DNA from: CAZABP01 sp964483245
GTDB lineage: Bacteria; Planctomycetota; UBA1135; UBA2386
NCBI GenBank assembly: GCA_964483245.1
Contig: CAZABP010000003.1
Span: 62,001-126,000, forward strand
Direction of reading: 5' to 3'
DNA length: 64,000 nucleotides
Positions 52,787-60,071 of the stretch are shown piece after piece (the stretch's first letter is position 1; the number at the start of each line of letters is the position of its first letter). The notes beneath the pieces were generated by a model, which saw only the letters and a program-made list of their open reading frames with translations, made no database searches and was not told where the DNA came from. Position numbers and translations under genes: made by a program.

Positions 52787-53500
52787 ATGCGCGTGCCGCA
52801 GCCCAGCTCATCACGACTTCTCGTAGCGCATGCGTGCTGCGGGTTGCTGCTGCTCGGCTGGGGCGCAGTCGCCGTTCCCATCGGCGCGCCGGCGCCGGAG
52901 CTGGCGGCGCGGCTGTTCGCGATGGTTGCGCTGCTGTCGCTGTGGACGCAGCTCGGATCGTGGTGCAGCGTCGCCGACGGGGTCACGCGCGGGCGCGGCC
53001 TGCTGCTGTGCGGCGCATTCCTGTGGGCGGGCGAGGCTCCCGCGGCGAGCGGCGGGTGGCTGCTGTGGACTCTGCTCGCCGCCGCCGTGCTGGCGGATCT
53101 GCTGGATGGCTGGGCCGCGCGCCGGTTCGGTGGGTCGGAGCAGGGGGCACTGCTCGACATGGAGACGGACCAGCTCACGACGTTCGTGTTGGCGTGGCTC
53201 GGCGCGGCGAAGGTCGGCCCGTGGCTGCTGCTGCTGCCGGCGTTCCGCTACGGCTACGTGTTGGCCGGGAGCTGGTGGCTCGGCCTGCCGGTCCACGATC
53301 CGAAGCCGCGCGCCGGCGACAACCGGCAGGCGAAGCTCCTGTGCGCGCTGGTCATGGCTGCGCAACTCACGCTGCTGGCCCCGATCGTGCCGCTGACCGT
53401 GGCGCAAGGCCTCGGCGCGCTCGCCGTCGCGGCGCTCGTCTGGTCGTTCGGCAGTGATCTGGTCTGGCTGTTGCACACGCGCATGCGGAGGCCCGTGTGA
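52787..53500 (+). CDS. CDP-alcohol phosphatidyltransferase family protein
   Basis: A 237-residue polytopic membrane protein from ATG 52787. The family motif D-x2-D-G-x2-A-R...G-x3-D-x3-D is present: DLLDGWAARRF, then GALLDMETD. The enzyme should transfer a phosphoalcohol from CDP to an acceptor alcohol in the membrane, making a phosphodiester lipid or head group. It is the first gene of the plus-strand operon that diverges from the glycosyltransferase-cyclohydrolase operon. The acceptor cannot be predicted. Confidence 0.9.
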   Translation: MRVPQPSSSRLLVAHACCGLLLLGWGAVAVPIGAPAPELAARLFAMVALLSLWTQLGSWCSVADGVTRGRGLLLCGAFLWAGEAPAASGGWLLWTLLAAAVLADLLDGWAARRFGGSEQGALLDMETDQLTTFVLAWLGAAKVGPWLLLLPAFRYGYVLAGSWWLGLPVHDPKPRAGDNRQAKLLCALVMAAQLTLLAPIVPLTVAQGLGALAVAALVWSFGSDLVWLLHTRMRRPV

Positions 53501-54126
53501 ATCTCGACGACGGCTGGACCGGTTGGCTGTTGGGGGCGGCCTATGCCGCGTTCCTGCTCGAGTGGGGGATCTATGCGGTCGCGAGCGAAGCCTCGGCCAG
53601 GCAACTGCTTCGGCGCGTGCCGGGCGCTGCGGACCCGCTCGCTGTGGTGCTCGGGCGCCCGTGGCTGGGTCGGCTCGTCCGATTCGGCCTGCCGACGGCG
53701 CTCGGCGTCGCTGTCGGGATCGCGCCAGCGATCGCCTGGATCACGCCGCTCCCTGGCACGATCGCAGCACCTGCCTGGCTCGCCTGGGCCGGGCTCGCAA
53801 TCGCGCTCGGCAGCCGGCTCTGGTCCCTGTGGGCGGCGCTCGAGCTGCGCGCCGCGCAACGCCGCGGCGAGCTCGCGCGCAGCGGCCCGTTCCGCTGGTC
53901 GCGGCATCCGATCCTGCTCGGGATCCATGTGTTCCTGCTCGGGATCGGTCTCGTGCAACCGAACGTGGCGCAGCTCGGTGGGCTGGCGCTGTGGATCCTG
54001 TTGATGCACGCGCGCGTGCAGCTCGAGGAGCACGTGCTGCTGCAACGCTACGGCGCGGCCTACCGCGACTACCGCGCCAGCGTCGCCTGCTATCTGCACG
54101 GCGGCTGGAGGCAGCGTGCGCGATGA
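53497..54126 (+). CDS. Isoprenylcysteine-carboxylmethyltransferase-like membrane protein
   Basis: A 209-residue membrane protein; GTG 53497 overlaps the previous stop. It has about five hydrophobic segments and the PEMT/ICMT C-terminal signature: SGPFRWSRHPILLG, then LMHARVQLEEHVLLQRYGAAYRDY. Members methylate lipids or lipid-linked acids using SAM, although some have other roles. The SAM-binding residues typical of the family (R-HP) are present. The context suggests methylation of a lipid made by this operon. Confidence 0.85.
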   Translation: MNLDDGWTGWLLGAAYAAFLLEWGIYAVASEASARQLLRRVPGAADPLAVVLGRPWLGRLVRFGLPTALGVAVGIAPAIAWITPLPGTIAAPAWLAWAGLAIALGSRLWSLWAALELRAAQRRGELARSGPFRWSRHPILLGIHVFLLGIGLVQPNVAQLGGLALWILLMHARVQLEEHVLLQRYGAAYRDYRASVACYLHGGWRQRAR

Positions 54127-54835
54127 AGCCGAGGTGACGCAGGCGGAAGTCGCGGCATGGTTCGACCAGACCTATGCGACGCGCGGTGAGCGCTACCTGC
54201 GGCCGCTCGCCGCGTATCCGATCTTCCTGCAGATGCTCGCGGTTGCGCCGGGATCGCGGCTGCTCGACGTGGCATGTGGCGCCGGCCTGCTGCTGGATGC
54301 GGCGGAGCGGCGCGGGCTGCGAGTGACCGGGATCGACCTGTCGCAGCAGGCGCTGCGGCTGGCGCGCAAGCGCACGCGCGAGGCGGAGCTGCTGCTGGCG
54401 AACGTGGAGCAGCTGCCGTTCGCGGCGGGCAGCTTCGATCACGTGACCTGCCTCGGCTCGCTCGAGCGGTTCCTCGACCGGGAGCGCGCGTTGGCCGAGA
54501 TGCATCGGGTCGGCACGCCGGCGGCGCAGTACTGCTTCCTGGTGCGGAACGCCGATGCGCCCGGCTGGCGGGTCTGGCGTGATTGGCTCGGCCGCCGGGA
54601 ACGCCAGGGGCATCAGGACGCGCTGACGCGCGCGCAGTGGAGCGAGCTGTTCACGCGCTGCGGATTCGCAGTGGCCGCGGTGCATGCGGATCAGTGGGCG
54701 CGCCAACGGCTGCGGTGGTGGCTGCGTGGGCGCCCGGAGCCGTCGCCGGAACAGGTCGAGCCGATCGTGCGGCCGTGGCTCGGGATGCGGTTTGCGTACG
54801 AGTTCGTGTTCCTGCTCCGCAAGGCGCGGCCGTGA
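54116..54835 (+). CDS. Class I SAM-dependent methyltransferase
   Basis: A 239-residue enzyme starting at GTG 54116 (overlap 11 nt). SAM motif I is LLDVACGAGLLLDAA near 48, followed by VTGIDLSQQAL and VEQLPFAAGSFDHVTCLGS, the UbiE/Menaquinone-type layout. The substrate is unknown. It overlaps a second methyltransferase gene by GTGA, so both act together in the plus-strand operon. Confidence 0.88.
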   Translation: MRDEAEVTQAEVAAWFDQTYATRGERYLRPLAAYPIFLQMLAVAPGSRLLDVACGAGLLLDAAERRGLRVTGIDLSQQALRLARKRTREAELLLANVEQLPFAAGSFDHVTCLGSLERFLDRERALAEMHRVGTPAAQYCFLVRNADAPGWRVWRDWLGRRERQGHQDALTRAQWSELFTRCGFAVAAVHADQWARQRLRWWLRGRPEPSPEQVEPIVRPWLGMRFAYEFVFLLRKARP

Positions 54836-55683
54836 GCGACGGCCGCAACGGCGTCGAGCGGCTGTATCAGAGTCTGGCGTGGTTCCAGTGGTGGCGCCGG
54901 CGGCTCGCGTTCGCGCGCGCCGGTGAACGGCTGGCAATGCACAAGCGATTGGCTGCGCCGGGGCAGCCGGCCGGCGCGCCGGCCGGGCAGGACCAGCTCG
55001 CGGAGTGGCTCGTGCGTCAGCTGCCGCAGGTGCCGCGTTCGGTGTTGGAGGTCGGGTGTGGATTCGGCGCGATTGCGCTGGCGTTCGCGCGGGCTGGTGC
55101 GGGTGAGGTGCGCGGGATCACGAGCTGCCGCTATCAGGCGGAGCGTGCGCGCGCGCAGGCGCGTGCGCTCGGCTGGGCGGCGCGCTGCGAGTTCCGTTGC
55201 CAGGACCTGCGCGATCCGTTGCCGCAGCGATACGAGGCGATCGTCAGCGTCGAGACGCTGGTGCACGTCCCGGAGCTGCCGGCGGTCATCGCGCATCTGG
55301 CGGCGGCGTTGCAGCCGGGTGGGCGACTGCTGCTGCTCGAAGACATGGGCACGCGCGCGGAGCTGCTGCAGGATCCGGATGGCCAGGAGCTGTGCGCGCG
55401 CTGGCATGGCGGCAGGCTGCACCTGCACGAAGAGTTCGTGCAGGCGGTGGCGAGCAGCGGACTCACCGTGACGCGGGAGCTCGACCTGTCGGCGCAGGTC
55501 GCGCTGCGCACGCCGGCAGCGCGGCGCCGGGCGGAGCGGAGGTTCACGCGGCTGCATCGATTCGCCGGGAACACGCGCCTGCGGGATGTCGCGGATGCGT
55601 TCCTCGGCGGCTTCGCGATGGAACGGCTGTATGCGCGCGGCCTGTTGAGCTACCGCCTGCTGCTCGCGGAGGCGCCGGCGTGA
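54832..55683 (+). CDS. Second class I SAM-dependent methyltransferase
   Basis: A 283-residue enzyme from GTG 54832. SAM motif I is VLEVGCGFGAIALAFA near 72, with ITSCRYQAERAR in place of the usual motif II acidic end, and VSVETLVHVPELPAVI. The layout is like cyclopropane/sarcosine-type methyltransferases. The substrate is unknown. It is coupled to the genes on both sides by overlapping stop and start codons. Confidence 0.87.
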   Translation: MSDGRNGVERLYQSLAWFQWWRRRLAFARAGERLAMHKRLAAPGQPAGAPAGQDQLAEWLVRQLPQVPRSVLEVGCGFGAIALAFARAGAGEVRGITSCRYQAERARAQARALGWAARCEFRCQDLRDPLPQRYEAIVSVETLVHVPELPAVIAHLAAALQPGGRLLLLEDMGTRAELLQDPDGQELCARWHGGRLHLHEEFVQAVASSGLTVTRELDLSAQVALRTPAARRRAERRFTRLHRFAGNTRLRDVADAFLGGFAMERLYARGLLSYRLLLAEAPA

Positions 55684-57272
55684 GATTGCGCGTGTGGCTG
55701 TGGATCGCTGCGGGGGTGCCAGCGCTGCTGGCGCTGCTGTGGAGCGTCGAGGGTGCGCCGCGGGCGCCGGAGCCGATGGACTGGTGCGAAGTCTGGCGCG
55801 AGCCGCCGCCGCCGCTCGGGGCGCGCGACCTGCTCGATTTCGGTGGCGGGCCGATGCTGCTCGGCCAGCGGTTGCTGGCGCTCGGGCTGCTCCCGTTCGG
55901 GCCGCTGCCGGTCGGTTGGCTGCTCGCGCTGGCGACCTGTGCGGCACTGCTCGCGGTGTTGGAGCCGCGGGTGCGCGCGTTCGCCGCGCTGCCACTCGCG
56001 TTGGTCGCATTCGCGCCGGCATTCGGGGGCGACTGGCTGCTCGAGGCGCGGCTGCGCGTGTTCGCGCCGGCCTTGTGTGCAGCCGGCGCGGTGTGGGCAT
56101 TGGCGCGCGTGCCGAACGCACGGCGCGCGTGGATCGTCGCGTTCGCGTTCGCGGTGGCGGCGGTGTTCCTGGCGCGCGAAGGACCCGCGGTCGGGTTCGT
56201 GTTGGCGCCACTCGTGTATCTGCACTCGAGGCAGCGCGGGGATCCGCGGCCGTTCGTGCCACTCGTGCTGTGGCTCGTGATCGTGAACGTCGCCACTGCG
56301 CTGGCGCGGCTGGAGCTGCGCGAAGCCACCGGCGTGCTGTGGTACCAGCAGCCGCTGCAGACTGCGGCGACCTGGGTCGGATTGGTCGGGGGCGTGATCA
56401 CGGACATCGACGCGGGTGTGCGCGTCGACGAGCTGCTGCTCGGTGGGCTGGTGTTCGGTGGTCTCGTTGTGTGTGGAATCGGCGCCCGCCGGTGCGCCGC
56501 GGCGATCCCGTGGCTCACGCTCGGTGGCACCGGGATCGCAATCGCGGCGCTGCTCGCGGTCGAGTGGACGCCGCCGCGCCTCGCGCATGCCGCGGCCCGC
56601 GAAACCGCCTGGAGCGTGTTGCTGGCACCGATCGGTGTGCTCGGAGCCGCGTGGGTGCTCGGTTGGCGGCGCGTTGCGGTCGCTGGAACGCTGCTGCTGG
56701 CCGTGCTGTCGCTGCTCGCCTGGCCGGGCGGTCGCAACCATCAGGTGCAGGTCGCGCGGTTGCTGCGGCAGAGCGACGCGCTGCTGGTGTTCGCCGACCT
56801 CGACGGCGTGCTGCTGCCGGCCGTCGTGCGGCCGGCGGTGCAGTCGCGCGCTGGACGGGAAGCGCTTGCGCGCGCGGGCCGGCTTCCCGTGCAGTTACCG
56901 GACTCCGACCTGCGGCACCTGACGCAGTTGCCGGTGCCGGCCGAGCCGGTCGCGCTGCTCGACGGCTGGACCAACCGCAGCGTGCGCGGGCGGGTGCGGC
57001 GGGACTGGCCGGGCTTTGCGACCGATCTCGTGCTGCTCGCGCGGCAACGGAGCGGCGGCCAGGCGAGGCTGTTCGCGGTCGTGTCGCCGGAGCTGCTGGT
57101 GCCGGGGGATGCGCTGCCGTGGAGCCAGGAGTTCGCGGATGGAGAGCCGTTCGTGACCGGAGAGCGGTTGTCGATCCATGCGTTCGATGGGCGGCAGCGC
57201 GCGATCGTGGCGCTCGGCGCCCCGCTGCTCTTCGACGGCGCGGTGTTCCACACGCAGGATGGCCAGCGATGA
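55680..57272 (+). CDS. Hypothetical polytopic membrane protein
   Basis: A 530-residue protein from GTG 55680 with about ten hydrophobic segments in its first 370 residues, then a soluble C-terminal domain of about 160 residues (LLVFADLDGVLLPAVVRP and further). No family recognised; the layout resembles glycosyltransferase-like or flippase membrane proteins but no motif supports either. It is coupled by ATGA to the LtaS-like gene. Confidence 0.7.
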   Translation: MRLRVWLWIAAGVPALLALLWSVEGAPRAPEPMDWCEVWREPPPPLGARDLLDFGGGPMLLGQRLLALGLLPFGPLPVGWLLALATCAALLAVLEPRVRAFAALPLALVAFAPAFGGDWLLEARLRVFAPALCAAGAVWALARVPNARRAWIVAFAFAVAAVFLAREGPAVGFVLAPLVYLHSRQRGDPRPFVPLVLWLVIVNVATALARLELREATGVLWYQQPLQTAATWVGLVGGVITDIDAGVRVDELLLGGLVFGGLVVCGIGARRCAAAIPWLTLGGTGIAIAALLAVEWTPPRLAHAAARETAWSVLLAPIGVLGAAWVLGWRRVAVAGTLLLAVLSLLAWPGGRNHQVQVARLLRQSDALLVFADLDGVLLPAVVRPAVQSRAGREALARAGRLPVQLPDSDLRHLTQLPVPAEPVALLDGWTNRSVRGRVRRDWPGFATDLVLLARQRSGGQARLFAVVSPELLVPGDALPWSQEFADGEPFVTGERLSIHAFDGRQRAIVALGAPLLFDGAVFHTQDGQR

Positions 57273-58888
57273 GCGCGCGCGCGTGGCTGGCCGGGATGCT
57301 GGCGCTCGTCTGGCTGCACCTGTTCGCGAACATCCGCTGGCCGTTCGAGGCGCTGACGCATGCGCAGGCATGGCTGCTGCCGAATCCGGATCTGGCGCTG
57401 CTGCTCGCGTGCGGAATCGCAGCCGTGTTGGCCGGGTTGCGTCCGGGTCGGATCGCCTGGCCGCTCAGTGCCGCGTTGCTGCTGATCCCGCTATGGCGGT
57501 TCGGCGCGACGCTGGTGCCGGCGGTGTACGGCAAGCCGTTCGATCCGTGGGACGACGTGCTGCTGATTCCAGGCCTCGTGCATCTACTGACGCATGACCT
57601 CGGCCTGGCGCAGTTCGCGCTGTACGTGGTACTGGGTTGTGGCGTGGCGGGAGTCCTGTGGTGGCTGCTGCAGCGGGCGCTGCGGCGCGTGCTCGACTGC
57701 GCGCGGTCGCCGCAGTTCGGACTACCGCTGTTGGTGGCGCTGCAGCTGCTGCTGCTCGGCGGGTGGTACGCCGAGAGCTGCGGGGCCGCAGCACCTTGGC
57801 GCCGCGGGAGCATCGCATCGGTCCTGCGCGAGGGGCTGCGGTTCGTGCGTACGGATCAGGGCCGCGCCGGGGAGCGGTTCCGCGAACAGGCGCTGGCGGC
57901 GCAGCAGGAGCATGCTGCGTCGCCGCAGGATCTCGGTCGCCTCGGCGGCGCGGATCTGCACCTGCTGTTCGTCGAGAGTTACGGCCGGGTGCTGCACCGC
58001 GAGCCGGTGCGCGACACGGTCGGGGCGTGGTACACGGAGTTCGATGCGCAGCTGCGCACCGCGGGTCTGCAGGTCGTGTCGGCGTATGTCCGCCCGTCGG
58101 TCCGGGGGGGCGGTTCTGCGCTCGCGCACGCCGAGCTGCTGAGCGGGGTGCCGGTCGGGACGTTCCGCGAGCTCGACTGGCTGCTCGGGACCGGGCTCGT
58201 ACCGCTGCCGAAGATCCTGCAGCAGCTCGGTTACCACACGATCGACGTGCAGCCCGGCATGCCGCGCCCGTGGCCGGAGGGGATGCAGTTTTTTGGCTTC
58301 GCGCAGGAGAAGTTCGCCGCCGATCTCGGCTACCGCGGCACGCGCTACCACTGGGGCGAGATGCCGGACCAGTACGCGCTGGCGCGGTTGCTCGTCGAGG
58401 ACATCGCGCCGGCGAAGCAGCCGGTGTTCGCGCAGTTCGTGTCGGTCACGAGCCATGCGCCGTACACGCGGATTCCGCCGTATGTCGCCGATTGGACCGC
58501 CGCGGCGGACTCGGCGGCGTTCGCCGGCCCGCCGGCGCAGGACTACGGGATCGACTGGCTGCAGTTCACGCACGATCCGCGCGTCGAGGAGGCGTACCTG
58601 AACTCGATCCAGTACTCGCTGCAGACCGCGTGTGGGTTCGCGGCTGCGCTGCCGCGGCGGGCCTTGGTGCTGGTGGCGGGGGATCACCAACCGCCGGCGA
58701 CCGGAAGTCTGACCGGGAGCGACACGAGCTTCGACGTGCCGATCCATGCGATCAGCAGCGATCCGGCCCTGCTCGCGCCGCTGCGGGACCAGGGCTGGAG
58801 CGAGGGGTTCCTGCCGCCGGCGGCCGCAGCGTCGTTCTCGTCGGCGCGGTTCCTGCCGCGGTTCCTGGATTGGTACTCCGGCCGCTGA
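57269..58888 (+). CDS. LTA-synthase/sulfatase-like membrane protein (alkaline phosphatase superfamily)
   Basis: A 539-residue protein from ATG 57269: four to five membrane segments in the first 190 residues, then an extracytoplasmic catalytic domain. Family features are LHLLFVESYGRVL near 230, SVTSHAPYTRIPPY near 394 and LVLVAGDHQPPATG near 470 (metal-binding Asp-His). The nucleophile region reads RGGGSALAHAELLSG; where LtaS enzymes have Thr there is Gly-Ser, so Ser is the likely nucleophile. Relatives transfer phosphoglycerol or phosphoethanolamine from lipids. It ends the coupled run that began with the CDP-alcohol phosphotransferase. Confidence 0.85.
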   Translation: MSARAWLAGMLALVWLHLFANIRWPFEALTHAQAWLLPNPDLALLLACGIAAVLAGLRPGRIAWPLSAALLLIPLWRFGATLVPAVYGKPFDPWDDVLLIPGLVHLLTHDLGLAQFALYVVLGCGVAGVLWWLLQRALRRVLDCARSPQFGLPLLVALQLLLLGGWYAESCGAAAPWRRGSIASVLREGLRFVRTDQGRAGERFREQALAAQQEHAASPQDLGRLGGADLHLLFVESYGRVLHREPVRDTVGAWYTEFDAQLRTAGLQVVSAYVRPSVRGGGSALAHAELLSGVPVGTFRELDWLLGTGLVPLPKILQQLGYHTIDVQPGMPRPWPEGMQFFGFAQEKFAADLGYRGTRYHWGEMPDQYALARLLVEDIAPAKQPVFAQFVSVTSHAPYTRIPPYVADWTAAADSAAFAGPPAQDYGIDWLQFTHDPRVEEAYLNSIQYSLQTACGFAAALPRRALVLVAGDHQPPATGSLTGSDTSFDVPIHAISSDPALLAPLRDQGWSEGFLPPAAAASFSSARFLPRFLDWYSGR

Positions 58889-58892
58889 CGTT

Positions 58893-60071
58893 ATGAGCTG
58901 CGCACCGATGGGTGCCGCCATGCCGATGCTGCTGTTTCCGCTCGTGGGTCTCGGTTCCTGTGCTGCCGCTGGCGCGCAACATCCCGACCGCACGGCGGAG
59001 CAGGTCCGCGTGCAGCAGGACGCCGGGCGCAAGCGCGCGGCGGAGCTCGGCATCCGCGTCGGCGACCTGTCATCCGGTACACACGACGCGATCACCGACG
59101 TCGCCGGCGTGCAGGTCGGTCACCACACCGTCGTCGAAGGGGATGCCGTGCGGACCGGAGTCACGGTCGTCGTGCCGCATCGTGGTGACTGGTTCCAACA
59201 CAAGGCGCCGGCCGCAGTCGCGGTGTTCAACGCCTTCGGCAAACTCGCCGGTTCGACGCAGCTCGACGAGCTCGGCACGCTGGAGACGCCGATCGCGCTG
59301 ACCAACACGCTCGCGGTCGGCACGGCGATGCAGGCGCTGGTGCGGGCGACGCTGGCGCGACCGGGGAACGAGCAGGTGCGCTCGGTCAACGCGCTGGTCG
59401 GGGAGACCAACGACGGGTTGTTGCACGACATCCGGGGTCTGCACGTGACCGAGGCGGATGTGCTCGCGGCGCTGGAGTCCGTGCAGGATGGGCCGGTCGC
59501 CGGCGGGGCCGTCGGCGCCGGGACCGGGACGGTTGCGTTCGGATGGAAGGGAGGGATCGGCAACGCGTCGCGCCGCGTGCCGCGCCGCGACGGCGGGGAG
59601 TGGACCGTCGGCGTGTTGGTGCAGGCGAACTTCGGGCGCGGGCTGCGGATCCTGGGGCATCGCGTGCAAGCGGAGCCGCCGGGCCGCGGCGGGGATGGCT
59701 CCTGCATGATCGTGATCGCGACCGATGCGCCGCTCGATGCACGGATGCTGCGGCGGCTGGCGCAGCGCTCGTTCGCCGGCATGGCGCGCACCTGTGCGGT
59801 CATGAGCCATGGCTCCGGGGACTACGCGATTGCGTTCACGACGGCGTACACGGTGCCGGCGACGCCGACGGGCCAGACGTTCGCCGTGCCGCCGCTGCTG
59901 CACGACGCCGCGCTGACGCCGCTGTTCGCCGCGGTGGAGCAGGCGACCGAGCAGGCGATCTACGACGCGTTGTGTCTGGCGACGACGACCCGCGGGCGCG
60001 ACGGGCAAGTCATCGAGGCGCTGCCGCTGGATGCGCTGCCGGCGGACGACGCGCCGCCGCGCGGCCGCTGA
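58893..60071 (+). CDS. P1 family peptidase (DmpA/NylC-like), putative lipoprotein
   Basis: A 392-residue protein; ATG 58893 is used, but 58908 or 58920 would also keep the signal peptide with a lipobox-like VGLGSC. DmpA-fold features: GTHDAITDVAGVQVGHHT near 55, GTLETPIALTNTLAVG near 130, NDGLLHDIRG, AGTGTVAFGWKGGIGNASR near 205 and GRGGDGSCMIVIATDAPLD near 265, where the Ser begins the autoprocessed small subunit. It should be an aminopeptidase or amidase active after self-cleavage. It follows the LtaS-like gene by 4 nt but looks functionally separate. Confidence 0.9.
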   Translation: MSCAPMGAAMPMLLFPLVGLGSCAAAGAQHPDRTAEQVRVQQDAGRKRAAELGIRVGDLSSGTHDAITDVAGVQVGHHTVVEGDAVRTGVTVVVPHRGDWFQHKAPAAVAVFNAFGKLAGSTQLDELGTLETPIALTNTLAVGTAMQALVRATLARPGNEQVRSVNALVGETNDGLLHDIRGLHVTEADVLAALESVQDGPVAGGAVGAGTGTVAFGWKGGIGNASRRVPRRDGGEWTVGVLVQANFGRGLRILGHRVQAEPPGRGGDGSCMIVIATDAPLDARMLRRLAQRSFAGMARTCAVMSHGSGDYAIAFTTAYTVPATPTGQTFAVPPLLHDAALTPLFAAVEQATEQAIYDALCLATTTRGRDGQVIEALPLDALPADDAPPRGR

